Shown here: one piece after another, positions 39,289-46,915 of the stretch
Layout of the letters: each line of letters opens with the position of its first letter
Position numbering within the stretch: the first letter of the stretch is position 1
Assembly: GCA_900316505.1 (NCBI GenBank)
Contig: ONDH01000018.1
Location: 1 to 61,895, forward strand
Reading direction: 5' to 3'
DNA length: 61,895 bases
Source of the DNA: an uncultured Prevotellaceae bacterium
Lineage (GTDB): Bacteria; Bacteroidota; Bacteroidia; Bacteroidales; Bacteroidaceae
The notes under the pieces: generated by a model
What the model was told of the DNA's origin: nothing
The model's input: only the letters and a program-made list of their open reading frames with translations
The model's database searches: none
Program-made: the position numbers and the translations under genes

Positions 39289-40782
39289 ATGATGGGGGAT
39301 ACTGTTTCTAAAAACAAGAACAAAGGACAGGAGGGCGAAGGCAAGGATGCCTTTGCGCTGGAGATGCGCCGTCAGGAGGGGCTGGTGGCGCGTAGGAGTG
39401 TGCGTCGCGACGTGGTGAAGGAGACGTTGGCGGTGATGGAGGAGCGTGTGGCTGACCGTCATGGGGATGTGCTGGCGATTCAGGGCGGCAACGGGAACAA
39501 GCGGGAGCTGCTGCAGGATTTGGTGGGGGACGAGATGGAGCGTGTGGCGAATGGCTCGATTTCGGTGCCTCGTTATGACCCTGCGCTGAAGACGGGACAG
39601 GTGATTTACCTGTATGTGGGCACGCATTGGGTGAGGCTGGACAATGAGCGTTTTTTCCAGCTGGTGAGGAAGTGCTGCCAGCGGATGGGTTTGCCGAAGT
39701 CGAAGGTGAACAGCGCGGCGTTCATGACGGAGGTGTTTCACGGGGTGGCTTACCGTTTTTCGGGCTGCTGGGACAGGGTGCCGCCGCCGGAGGGTGTGGC
39801 TTTGCTGAACTTGCAGAACGGCACGCTGGAGGTGAACCGTGAGGGGAGGCGTGTGTTGCGTGAGCACAGGCGGGAGGATTATTTTGTGAACTGCCTGCCG
39901 TTCTGTTATGATGAGGGTGCGGAGAGTGCGTTGTGGCATGGGTTTCTGGCGAAGGTGCTGCCCGACGAGGGTTGTCAGCGTGTGCTGCAGGAGTTTGTGG
40001 CGAATGCGCTGGTGAAGGGTGCTGTGAAGCTGGACGTGATGCTCATTCTGAAGGGCAGCGGCGCAAATGGCAAGAGTGTGCTGCTGGAGGTGATGGGTGC
40101 CTTGGCGGGCAAGGAGAATGTGTCGAGCATTTCGCTGAACGACCTGACGAGCGATGTGGTGATGCGTCACGGCTTTGAGCATAAGTTGCTGAACACGAGC
40201 AGCGAGAGCGAGTCGAAGTGGGTGACGTCGGTGCTGAAGCAGCTGACGTCGCATGAGCCGGTGATGGTGAAGGAGCTGTATCATAATCCGTACGAGATGG
40301 AGGACTATGGCTATCTGATGGCTGCGGTGAACGAGATGCCTCGCGCGGAGGCGACGGATGCGTTCTACAGGCGGTTGCGCATCTTGCCTTTCGAGGCGAC
40401 TTTCTCGCCGGAGGATGCCGACCCCGAGATGGCGACGAAGCTGAAGGGGGAGCTGGCGGGCATCCTGAACTGGTTTCTGGAGGGTCTGCCGCCGCTGATG
40501 AAGCGGAAGCACCTGCCGAGCTGCAAGGTGTGTGACGCGGAGATGCAGAACTATCGCGGGGCAACGGACATCGTGTACTTGTTCGTGCAGGAGTGCTGCG
40601 AGAAGTCGGATACGTGGGTGACGGGCAAGATGCTGCACGACCGCTTCAAGTATTTCTGCGAGAGCAACAGCCTGTCCTACACGCTGACTCCCCAGCGGTT
40701 TTATGAGAAGCTGAAGAACTTGAGGGTGAAACGGAGTATCAAGAATCATCAAACCGTGTTTCAACTGAAGGTTTTGTCATGA
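39289..40782 (+). CDS. SF3-type helicase / P4-family primase C-terminal protein (DUF5906-like)
   Basis: 497 residues. The centre holds a P-loop (MLILKGSGANGKSVLLEVMGAL, about residues 260-280), a following acidic strand, and LMAAVNEMPRAEATDAFYRRLRILPF, the sensor and Arg region of phage/plasmid P4-type helicases. The N-terminal 200 residues resemble the D5_N-like region (GVALLNLQNGTLEVN). It should unwind DNA at a phage- or plasmid-type origin. Codons are strongly rich in G (GTG, CTG, GAG), unlike the C-rich plus-strand genes at 21-29 kb. The gene ends 4 nt before the symmetric repeat region and the primase follows, a split version of the P4 alpha layout. No integrase or capsid gene is in the window. 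Confidence 0.85.
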   Translation: MMGDTVSKNKNKGQEGEGKDAFALEMRRQEGLVARRSVRRDVVKETLAVMEERVADRHGDVLAIQGGNGNKRELLQDLVGDEMERVANGSISVPRYDPALKTGQVIYLYVGTHWVRLDNERFFQLVRKCCQRMGLPKSKVNSAAFMTEVFHGVAYRFSGCWDRVPPPEGVALLNLQNGTLEVNREGRRVLREHRREDYFVNCLPFCYDEGAESALWHGFLAKVLPDEGCQRVLQEFVANALVKGAVKLDVMLILKGSGANGKSVLLEVMGALAGKENVSSISLNDLTSDVVMRHGFEHKLLNTSSESESKWVTSVLKQLTSHEPVMVKELYHNPYEMEDYGYLMAAVNEMPRAEATDAFYRRLRILPFEATFSPEDADPEMATKLKGELAGILNWFLEGLPPLMKRKHLPSCKVCDAEMQNYRGATDIVYLFVQECCEKSDTWVTGKMLHDRFKYFCESNSLSYTLTPQRFYEKLKNLRVKRSIKNHQTVFQLKVLS

Positions 40783-40785
40783 AAA

Positions 40786-41052
40786 AGGGAGAAATCAGGG
40801 AGTCGTCAGGGAGTTTTCAGGGAGTTTTTGGCTTTCAAAAACCTGCTGCAATTCACTGAATGACAAATTGATGTAAAAAGAAGTCGGGAGAAAAGGGAGT
40901 TTAGGGAGTAAAAAAGTAAATTTTTGAGTGGCGAGAAATAATGGAGAAGTTTTGAAAAAAACTCCCTTTTCTCCCGAACACTTCACTAAGTGATTGATTA
41001 AAAAAGGAATGCGAGCAAAGAGAACTCCCTGAAAACTCCCTGATTTCTCCCT
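40786..41052. other. Symmetric nest of iterons and inverted repeats (origin candidate)
   Basis: From outside in: three TCAGGGAG units spaced 11 nt (40795, 40806, 40817) face two CTCCCTGA units spaced 11 nt on the right (within 41024-41043), the outer arms being 40786-40802 and 41025-41052. TTCACTGAATGA (40852-40863) and TTCACTAAGTGA (40982-40993) follow. A 19-bp perfect inverted repeat pairs 40884-40902 with 40959-40977 around an AT-rich 56-nt centre. It lies between the helicase and primase genes, is noncoding and AT-rich. It may be a replication origin; a transcript hairpin or attenuator is the alternative. Confidence 0.55.
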
Positions 41053-41058
41053 GCATCT

Positions 41059-42159
41059 ATGAAAAGGATCGAGAGGATGGACAACAAGAAAGTGCATTTT
41101 GATTTAGATAGATTGCGTGCCATTCCCATTTCGAGGGTGGCTGAACGCTGGGGCTGCCGGCTGAAGAAGGTGGGCAGCCGAATGGTGACGAACTGCCCCT
41201 GGCATGCCGATGAGCACCCGTCGCTGACGCTGTACGAGACGGGCAAGGAGAACCATTGCCACTGCTTTGCCTGCGGCAAGGGCGGTTCGGTGATTGACTT
41301 CGTGATGGCGAAGGACGGGGTGGATTTCAAGGAGGCTTGCCAGCGGCTGGAAAGGACATTTGGTGTGTGGGGAAGTGTGAATGGGGTGAATGGGGTAAGT
41401 GGGGTGAATGGGATGAGTGTGCCGAAGAAACGGAAGGGACCGACCTCCTATATCCCCAGGGAGTGGGTGGAGGCTCAGGTGTCGGTGGAGAACTCGATGA
41501 GCAAGTGTCTGCGGCAGATGTTCGACAGGCATCTGGTGGAGCATCTGACGGAGGAGTATCTGCTGGGCTGCTACGACAACGGGCGGCATGAGGATTGCGT
41601 GCTGTTTCCGAGCATCGACGTGGATGGCAGGGTGCGCAACGTGAAGGTGCAGCACTATGAGACGGATGTGCGGTCGGAACGGTTTGCGCATTGCGACAAG
41701 CGGTGCTGCTACTGGCTGGGCAAGGAACTGGCGAAGGAGGGCATTGTGGAGACTCAGGGGGACGGGAACACGGAGCCGTCGTTCGACAACGAGTGCCTGT
41801 TCGGGGAGCATCTGCTGAGGCGGTATCCGAGCCAGACGGTGGCGCTGGTGGAGTCGCCGAAGAATGCGCTCATCGGTGCAGCTGTGCAACCGAAGTATGT
41901 GTGGGTGGCGACGGGCAACAAGGCGATGCTGAAGCGCAGCGTGATGGAGGTGCTGAGGGGCCGTCAGGTGATGGTGTTTCCCGACCGCGATGCCATCAGC
42001 GAGTGGAAGGAGCTGCTGCATGGGATGCGCGACATCGCCACGTTTTCGGTGTCGGACTTCTGCGAGCGGTTCGCTGCGGAGGACGACAAGAAATTTGACA
42101 TTGCCGATTATGTGGTGGGGAGGTTCTTGGAGATGAATCACACAGAAAGCATAGGGTGA
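41059..42159 (+). CDS. CHC2 zinc-finger primase
   Basis: 366 residues (start 41059; the ATG at 41080, MDNKKVHFDLDRL, is possible). The N-terminal CHC2 zinc finger is CPWHADEHPSLTLY...CHCFACGKGGSVIDFV (about 45-85), as in DnaG-type primases. The linker holds a GVN-GVN-GVS-GVN repeat from a 9-nt array. The C-terminal half has a TOPRIM-like core (TVALVESPKNALIGAAV, then VMVFPDRDAISEWKELL). It should make RNA primers, probably with the helicase encoded upstream. Codon use is as G-rich as the helicase gene. No separate promoter was recognised. Confidence 0.87.
   Translation: MKRIERMDNKKVHFDLDRLRAIPISRVAERWGCRLKKVGSRMVTNCPWHADEHPSLTLYETGKENHCHCFACGKGGSVIDFVMAKDGVDFKEACQRLERTFGVWGSVNGVNGVSGVNGMSVPKKRKGPTSYIPREWVEAQVSVENSMSKCLRQMFDRHLVEHLTEEYLLGCYDNGRHEDCVLFPSIDVDGRVRNVKVQHYETDVRSERFAHCDKRCCYWLGKELAKEGIVETQGDGNTEPSFDNECLFGEHLLRRYPSQTVALVESPKNALIGAAVQPKYVWVATGNKAMLKRSVMEVLRGRQVMVFPDRDAISEWKELLHGMRDIATFSVSDFCERFAAEDDKKFDIADYVVGRFLEMNHTESIG
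41377..41412 (+). repeat. In-frame 9-nt repeat in the primase gene
   Basis: Four units GTGAATGGG, GTGAATGGG, GTAAGTGGG, GTGAATGGG. Being a multiple of three, they extend the linker (NGV repeats) without changing frame. Confidence 0.85.
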
Positions 42160-42305
42160 GTTAGGTCACACGGATTCATCCACCGCGAGAAGGGCGTAAG
42201 CCTTGCACCGCCACGTCTGCCAGCAACCACCATGGTCACCTCATAAGTCCCGGGCACAGCGTAGTCGTGCCCAAACATTCGCCGTGTCTGACAACTATCG
42301 TTCAT
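42138..42305 (-). pseudogene. REP-associated (IS200-like) transposase, N-terminal remnant
   Basis: 55 residues from ATG 42305: MNDSCQTRRMFGHDYAVPGT and YEVTMVVAGRRGGARL resemble the R-x-x-HDY-xxxxxYxVT start of REP-associated Y1 transposases. The HUH motif and catalytic Tyr are absent because the frame ends soon after. The 3' end overlaps the primase stop region by 22 nt. It keeps its own promoter (42360-42367). The family match is from one short motif. Confidence 0.45.
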
Positions 42306-42359
42306 ATCCTTTTTAACCACAAAACAATCATCATCATCGAAGAGTCTGTAACTATTTCG

Positions 42360-42367
42360 CAAAGATA
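42360..42367 (-). promoter_or_regulatory. -7 promoter element (TATCTTTG)
   Basis: The minus strand reads TATCTTTG followed by C, 54 nt before the transposase remnant; divergent from the promoter at 42465. Confidence 0.55.
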
Positions 42368-42427
42368 CAACAAATCCCCGCAAAGTCCCAAAGAACCACA
42401 AAAAAACTTTCATTTTTCTTGAAAAAT

Positions 42428-42459
42428 AATTCCCGAATTGCTTGCACAGTTCGGGAATT
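42428..42459. promoter_or_regulatory. Perfect 10-bp inverted repeat between divergent promoters
   Basis: AATTCCCGAA and TTCGGGAATT are separated by 12 nt and end 5 nt before the -7 element at 42465. The loop covers the expected -33 region, so a dimeric regulator binding here would block the plus-strand promoter. Confidence 0.55.
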
Positions 42460-42464
42460 TTTCG

Positions 42465-42472
42465 TAACTTTG
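42465..42472 (+). promoter_or_regulatory. -7 promoter element (TAACTTTG)
   Basis: TAACTTTG lies 80 nt before the DUF5675-like gene. Confidence 0.6.
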
Positions 42473-42552
42473 TAACAGAAATCAGAGCAGCGGTAAAAGG
42501 CTGTTGATGAGGTGAAAAGATTGTTTGACTTTAATTTATTATTGAACCATTT

Positions 42553-43014
42553 ATGAACATCGTTTTGGAACGGTATTTTGGCGACAGCCACATCACGAAA
42601 AGTGTGATGAGAGTCGTGGGAGAGACAGGTGAAGAGCTGCTCCGATGTGAGGCTCGGGAGCCTCGGTTTGCTCAGTATGTCGAGACGTTTCCCGGGTGCT
42701 CACGTTGCTGTCTGGCCAGCGGACGTTGGCAGTGCAAGGTGACTGCCACGGAGCTGTCGCCCATGACGCTGACGGTGGTGAAGAGTCCCGGTCACAGATG
42801 CTGCCGCATCGGATGGGACTACACCGCTCAGGCGAAGGCGAACATGGTGCTGGTGGGCGAGTCGGACGGCTATGAAGATCCTGAGTTCAGGGACATCGTG
42901 CAGTCGAAGGAGACGTTTGACAAACTGACTCAGCTGGTGTACCGGGCATTCGGCACGGGAGAGGAGATTTGGATTTCAATTCATAATTCACAATTCATAA
43001 TTCATAATGTTTAA
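42553..43014 (+). CDS. DUF5675-like protein
   Basis: 153 residues. MNIVLERYFGDSHITKSVMR, SGRWQCKVTATELSPMTLTVV and ANMVLVGESDG follow the strand order of DUF5675 proteins, found in phage-like and HU-associated loci. The match is distant and the central His region is not obvious. The last 13 residues (ISIHNSQFIIHNV) are translated from a heptamer array, so the original C-terminus may have been replaced. It precedes the HU-like gene. Confidence 0.5.
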   Translation: MNIVLERYFGDSHITKSVMRVVGETGEELLRCEAREPRFAQYVETFPGCSRCCLASGRWQCKVTATELSPMTLTVVKSPGHRCCRIGWDYTAQAKANMVLVGESDGYEDPEFRDIVQSKETFDKLTQLVYRAFGTGEEIWISIHNSQFIIHNV

Positions 43015-43243
43015 TTCATAATGCTTAATTCATAATTCACAATTCATAATTCATAATTAGGCTAACGCGATGCACGTAATGAGCAACCAGCAGCATGGAA
43101 ATTATGCATTATGAATTAAACCACAAGCCGCATGGCAATTATGAATTATGAATTAAACCTAGCCGCATGGCAATTATGAATTATGAATTGTGAATTATGA
43201 ATTAAACCAGAATTATGAATTAAACCAGAATTATGAATTAAAC
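42976..43243. repeat. Large composite heptamer region: AATTCAT arrays with core
   Basis: Forward units AATTCAT/AATTCAC (42976-43058) reach a core start GGCTAACGCGATG (43060-43072) with a GCATGG end (43093-43098). From 43100 the complementary ATTATGA/ATTAAAC units continue to 43243, interrupted by two copies of AGCCGCATGGCAATT (43126-43140, 43161-43175). The two arms are in inverted orientation. It fills the whole gap between the DUF5675-like and HU-like genes. Confidence 0.85.
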
Positions 43244-43297
43244 AAGTGTTAATTAACTTTATTATGAACCCCCCATTAAAAAAGAAAGGAGAAAATT

Positions 43298-43714
43298 ATG
43301 GGATTACAGTATCGCAAGGCGAAGGTGACACTCACCTATCGCGAAGAGAAACCAGAGGTGTATAAGCTCAGACAGCTGACTTATCCACAAGTGAAGTTCG
43401 GACAGCTCGTGAACGAGTGCAGCCAGTCGTGTGGCGTGAACCCTGCGCAGACCCGTGCGGTCATCGACGCGCTGGTGAACCGTCTGGTGCTCTACATGGG
43501 ACTGGGCCACGGCGTGAAGATGGGCGACTTCGGTTCGTTCAAGCCTGTGTTCACCTCGAAGACGGTGAAGAACCTCGAAGACCTGGATGGTGACGAGGCG
43601 CTGAAGACCGTGAAGGTGAAGAAGGTGATGTTCTTCCCCGGCAAGGCTTTCAAGGACATGGTTGACGACCTTGCACTGGAGAGCGCTGGCGAGGCACTCG
43701 ACGTGAAGGAGTGA
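43298..43714 (+). CDS. HU-like DNA-binding protein (HU/IHF superfamily)
   Basis: 138 residues. KFGQLVNECSQSCGVNPAQT and VIDALVNRLVLYMGLGHGVKMGDFGSFKP are the two helices and first strands of an HU fold; the arms are longer than in canonical HU (90 residues), as in Bacteroidales HU-like proteins. It is probably a nucleoid or locus-specific architectural protein. An AAAGGAG lies 8 nt before the ATG, an unusually clear Shine-Dalgarno for this phylum. A clear promoter was not found in the short upstream gap. Confidence 0.85.
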   Translation: MGLQYRKAKVTLTYREEKPEVYKLRQLTYPQVKFGQLVNECSQSCGVNPAQTRAVIDALVNRLVLYMGLGHGVKMGDFGSFKPVFTSKTVKNLEDLDGDEALKTVKVKKVMFFPGKAFKDMVDDLALESAGEALDVKE

Positions 43715-43763
43715 GACAGGTGACAGTTGACAATTGACAGTTGACAGGTGACAATTGACAGGT
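43715..43763. repeat. Heptamer array, unit GACAGTT (7 copies)
   Basis: Seven units GACAGGT, GACAGTT, GACAATT, GACAGTT, GACAGGT, GACAATT, GACAGGT begin directly after the HU stop codon. Confidence 0.92.
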
Positions 43764-43776
43764 GACCATTAAGACG

Positions 43777-43817
43777 GCTGTCCGCCACGTAGAGATTGCG
43801 TGACGGACAGCTTTTTT
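43777..43817 (+). terminator. Intrinsic terminator after the HU-like gene
   Basis: GCTGTCCGCCACG and CGTGACGGACAGC pair (one mismatch), followed by six T. Confidence 0.85.
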
Positions 43818-43917
43818 CTGTTTGGGAAAAGATGATGTCATAAAACAAATCAGTATATTCATTTCATCCCGGCAACAACTTTTCCAGAAAACATTTGATT
43901 GTTACGAAGATTCTTTG

Positions 43918-43925
43918 TACTTTTG
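43918..43925 (+). promoter_or_regulatory. -7 promoter element of the restriction-endonuclease operon (TACTTTTG)
   Basis: TACTTTTG followed by C, 25 nt before ATG 43951. Confidence 0.6.
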
Positions 43926-43950
43926 CAAGTCGAATAATAAAAGAGACGTT

Positions 43951-44688
43951 ATGACAGAGAAGCAGAAAAAATCAATCATAGAAAGCGGGAAACAGTATTT
44001 TCGAGAGATTATTATCCCCAATCATGTGAAAGGCTTAGAGAAGTTGAAATTGAACGACTTCAAGATAAACCCTTTCCTGGTCAATTATCTGGCTGCTTTT
44101 CTATGCGGTAACACAGAGCCTGAATCTCTGGCAAAGGCATTGGTGTATCCCCGTATTCTTGGTACGAGCATCAATACGAGTTTCGGACAAAACATCCAAA
44201 TCTTCATCTCAAGCCTCGCTCAGGTGGCTGGTACGGCATCAGGTATTGACGGAATTGATATTGAGTTTGTAGATGCCATTGATGGACGTAGGAAGTACTG
44301 CCAATGCAAGGCTGGGCCACAGACAATCAATAAGGATGACATCGCTACGATTTTAGGGCATTTCAAGCATCTTCACAATAAAGCCCGTTTGGACAGGCTC
44401 AATGTGCAGATTGATGACATGATTGTGGGCGTGCTATATGGTGATGAAAGTGAACTGTCTGCTCATTACAAAATCATCAATTCCCATTATCCTGTGTATT
44501 GTGGTGCTGATTTTTGGGAGCACCTAACGGGTGACAAGCAATTCTATCACCGTCTTGCAAAAGCGTTTGGTGAAGTAGTTGAGGAGGATACCGAAACAGG
44601 TCATATAGTCAAATATATGGTTAACAACCTTGCAACAGAAGTTAATGACTATATAAACACTTATGCATACACGGCTAAATCCGCTTAA
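43951..44688 (+). CDS. EcoO109I/PmeII-family type II restriction endonuclease
   Basis: 245 residues from ATG 43951; an in-frame ATG at 43822 lies upstream of the promoter. The family pattern is clear: INPFLVNYLAAFLCGN, SLAKALVYPRILGTSINTSFG, then SGIDGIDIEFVDAIDG and RKYCQCKAGPQTINKDD. D103, Q118 and K120 fit the nuclease active site (ID...QxK). EcoO109I-type enzymes cut RGGNCCY-like sites; specificity here is unknown. No cognate methyltransferase gene is in the window. First gene of a five-gene operon, more AT-rich than its surroundings. Confidence 0.8.
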   Translation: MTEKQKKSIIESGKQYFREIIIPNHVKGLEKLKLNDFKINPFLVNYLAAFLCGNTEPESLAKALVYPRILGTSINTSFGQNIQIFISSLAQVAGTASGIDGIDIEFVDAIDGRRKYCQCKAGPQTINKDDIATILGHFKHLHNKARLDRLNVQIDDMIVGVLYGDESELSAHYKIINSHYPVYCGADFWEHLTGDKQFYHRLAKAFGEVVEEDTETGHIVKYMVNNLATEVNDYINTYAYTAKSA

Positions 44689-44697
44689 TGATTTATT

Positions 44698-45747
44698 ATG
44701 AACAGGTGGAACGACATAGCAATTGTCCTTCAAGACTGCCAGTCTGGAAAGATACTTGAGAAAGATTACCAACCTAAGATAGAAGAACAGTTCAAACTAC
44801 TTGGTTGGAGTGTGTATTATGGCTGTATCGAATCTAAGCCAGAGTTGGAAACTGCGAATACAAGCATTTACCCTGACATTGTTCTGAAAAAGGAAGGTCG
44901 TAGAGTTTTACCAATTGAATTGAAGCGTCCAACGAATCGTCTCAAAAAGAAAAACGAGCGCCAATTATTTTCTTATATGAAGCAGCTGGAGTTGCGCGTG
45001 GGGTTATATATTGGCGAGAAAATACAACTATATTACAATGCTCCTGATGACGACGAAGCGCCACACTCTGTGTTGTCAACAAGATTCGAGCCTGAATCTG
45101 AAGAGGGCATTCTTTTGTGCGATTTGCTTTCTTATGAACATTTCGATTCTACAACACTGGAAAATTTTTGCAAGCTAAGACTCCAGAAAGAGCGGTACGA
45201 GAAAAAAATAAAAGTGGAATTTGAACAACAATTCTCACCAGACAATGGTGTGTCTTTTGTTAAAAAACTTATAAAAGATTATTATTCAAAAGAATGCATA
45301 GACGAGACGATTCTTGACAAGGAAATACAAAAGATTGTTCTGTCTGCAAATTATGGCTCCTATCAGAAACACAAGGGTAAAGCGGAATCGAAAAGATACA
45401 CAAAATACACGCTAAATGGAAGCAAGCCCATGTATAAGCGTATCCTTGTCCTTGAAGCAATGCGCTTGTACATAGACAAGCATCCTCAAGCAACCTATGA
45501 GGAGATAGAGCGGATATTTAATGTGAAGGAAATGCCTGGTGGTTATAAGGTTGTTAGAAGATTGTCTGAAATACAGGAAGGCTTGGAAGCAGGCAGTCTC
45601 TTTGGTCGTTTCTTCATTGCCCCTCAACAAATATTGACGAGTGGTGATGGCGTAAAATTCGCAGTGAGTACGCAGTGGGAGTATCACAACTTTCCTGTAT
45701 TCATATCTATATTGAAAAAATTAAAGTGGAAGGTTAAAGAAGTATGA
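44698..45747 (+). CDS. PD-(D/E)xK nuclease-like protein (HsdR N-terminal-type domain)
   Basis: 349 residues. The first 130 residues match the type I restriction HSDR_N fold: E30, then YPDIVLKKEGRRVLPIELKRP with D60, E74 and K76 as the PD-(D/E)xK triad, then YMKQLELRVGLYIGEKI. The helical centre is rich in Lys/Glu. The C-terminal 100 residues include YKRILVLEAMRLYIDKHPQA, which looks like a DNA-recognition or winged domain. No helicase motifs. It starts 9 nt after the endonuclease stop and overlaps the next start by 4 nt. Confidence 0.65.
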   Translation: MNRWNDIAIVLQDCQSGKILEKDYQPKIEEQFKLLGWSVYYGCIESKPELETANTSIYPDIVLKKEGRRVLPIELKRPTNRLKKKNERQLFSYMKQLELRVGLYIGEKIQLYYNAPDDDEAPHSVLSTRFEPESEEGILLCDLLSYEHFDSTTLENFCKLRLQKERYEKKIKVEFEQQFSPDNGVSFVKKLIKDYYSKECIDETILDKEIQKIVLSANYGSYQKHKGKAESKRYTKYTLNGSKPMYKRILVLEAMRLYIDKHPQATYEEIERIFNVKEMPGGYKVVRRLSEIQEGLEAGSLFGRFFIAPQQILTSGDGVKFAVSTQWEYHNFPVFISILKKLKWKVKEV

Positions 45748-46319
45748 ATGAATTATCAATCCGACAAAAAATATATGAGATTCGTGGCCAGCGTGTGATG
45801 CTCGACTTTGATTTGGCAGATGCATACGGCGTGGAAACATCGCAGTTGAAACGTCAAGTACGCCGCAATATGGAAAGGTTCGAGGGGGAAGACTTTATGT
45901 TTGAGGTTACACGGGAAGAACTTTCAAGATGCCAAATTGGCACCTTGGACATAAAACGAGGAAAAAACATAAAATATCTCCCATTTGCTTTTACAGAGTT
46001 GGGCGTGGCTATGCTTAGCAGTGTTTTAAGGTCTTCTGCCGCCATTAAAGTGAATCGTGATATTATGCGAGCTTTTGTTTCGCTTAGGCATCTTGTTATG
46101 CTTCCTGACACGGCTGACAGGCTATTACGGATTGAGAGGGAGATAAAGCACATTAAAGAAGACATGAATGAAACTTTAGCCGATCAGAACGACATAAACG
46201 AGAGCACACGTGCACAGTTGGATGCGATTAGTGAAGCATTAGCAGAACTTCAGGCAAAAGGGCCACATCAAAAGCCAATGAGACGTATAGGGTTTATCCA
46301 AGACGATAATAACAAATAA
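45744..46319 (+). CDS. ORF6N-domain protein
   Basis: 191 residues. The N-terminal ORF6N domain is well conserved: VMLDFDLADAYGVETSQLKRQVRRN, RFEGEDFMFEVTREE, YLPFAFTELGVAMLSSVLRS. It is linked to a C-terminal coiled-coil region (RLLRIEREIKHIKEDMNETL). ORF6N proteins come from phages and mobile elements and often act as antirepressor-like DNA-binding factors. The ATGA overlap with the preceding nuclease-like gene suggests linked expression. Confidence 0.88.
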   Translation: MNELSIRQKIYEIRGQRVMLDFDLADAYGVETSQLKRQVRRNMERFEGEDFMFEVTREELSRCQIGTLDIKRGKNIKYLPFAFTELGVAMLSSVLRSSAAIKVNRDIMRAFVSLRHLVMLPDTADRLLRIEREIKHIKEDMNETLADQNDINESTRAQLDAISEALAELQAKGPHQKPMRRIGFIQDDNNK

Positions 46320-46341
46320 ACTCAACAAACTGTACTATTTC

Positions 46342-46563
46342 ATGCCATACACAAAAGGAAAAGGCATTCGCGACCTCTACCTCATCAAAGTGGCACGTGT
46401 AGGTACAAAGCATGAGGTGTGTTTGGATGCTGATGATAATGATATTCGCTTAGTGTTTGAGCTCAAGTTCATAGGGCAATTGTTTGAAGATTACAAGCCT
46501 TTCAAGTTGCAGATTTGGCACACATTTACAGACACTACTTTGAGAGCCATTTTATCCATGTAA
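46342..46563 (+). CDS. Small protein of unknown function
   Basis: 73 residues, beta-rich appearance (RDLYLIKVARVGTKHEVCLD, IRLVFELKFIGQLF). Not recognised. It lies 22 nt after the ORF6N gene and 4 nt before the next gene, so it belongs to the operon. It might be a small regulator or inhibitor of the nuclease, but nothing in the sequence shows this. Confidence 0.55.
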   Translation: MPYTKGKGIRDLYLIKVARVGTKHEVCLDADDNDIRLVFELKFIGQLFEDYKPFKLQIWHTFTDTTLRAILSM

Positions 46564-46567
46564 AAAT

Positions 46568-46891
46568 ATGACGAAAGAAGATTTTTTGATAGATATTCAT
46601 CAAGCAGTTCTGGATAGAAAAAGAATATATCTCATTATGCTTTGTGAGGAAACGGATGAATATGACGTAATCACAAATAGTGATGAATCAACCGACCTAC
46701 CCTCTATTCTTTCCCAGTTACCTTTTACAGGAAGAGTGTACCGAGAAGATGTGTTTCCGGAATGGTATGATTTTGTTGAAAACGTAGAGGATACAGAAAT
46801 CTATGGTTTTGAATTGGAAGATGGTAAAGTGCAAGTAGCCATTACACCTTATGATTCAATAGAAAAGGAGCAAGAACACAAATCAAATTAA
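46568..46891 (+). CDS. Acidic protein of unknown function
   Basis: 107 residues, strongly acidic with few basic residues (EETDEYDVITNSDESTDL, VENVEDTEIYGFELEDG). Such charge is common in DNA-mimic or antitoxin-like proteins, but this is only an analogy. Last gene of the operon, followed by the terminator at 46916. Confidence 0.55.
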   Translation: MTKEDFLIDIHQAVLDRKRIYLIMLCEETDEYDVITNSDESTDLPSILSQLPFTGRVYREDVFPEWYDFVENVEDTEIYGFELEDGKVQVAITPYDSIEKEQEHKSN

Positions 46892-46915
46892 TCATCATTG
46901 CATGTCATAACACAG

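Noticed and set aside
39208..40764. Long minus-strand ORF of 518 codons opposite the helicase gene
   Set aside because: Its product is rich in His, Gln and Arg without domains, as expected for the shadow of a G-rich coding strand; the plus-strand protein has a P-loop and family motifs.
41104..42141. Minus-strand ORF of 345 codons opposite the primase
   Set aside because: His/Leu/Pro-rich shadow frame; the primase zinc finger is clearly on the plus strand.
43822..43950. N-terminal extension of the restriction endonuclease from ATG 43822
   Set aside because: It starts within the transcription terminator region and lies upstream of the promoter at 43918; the family fits a start at 43951.
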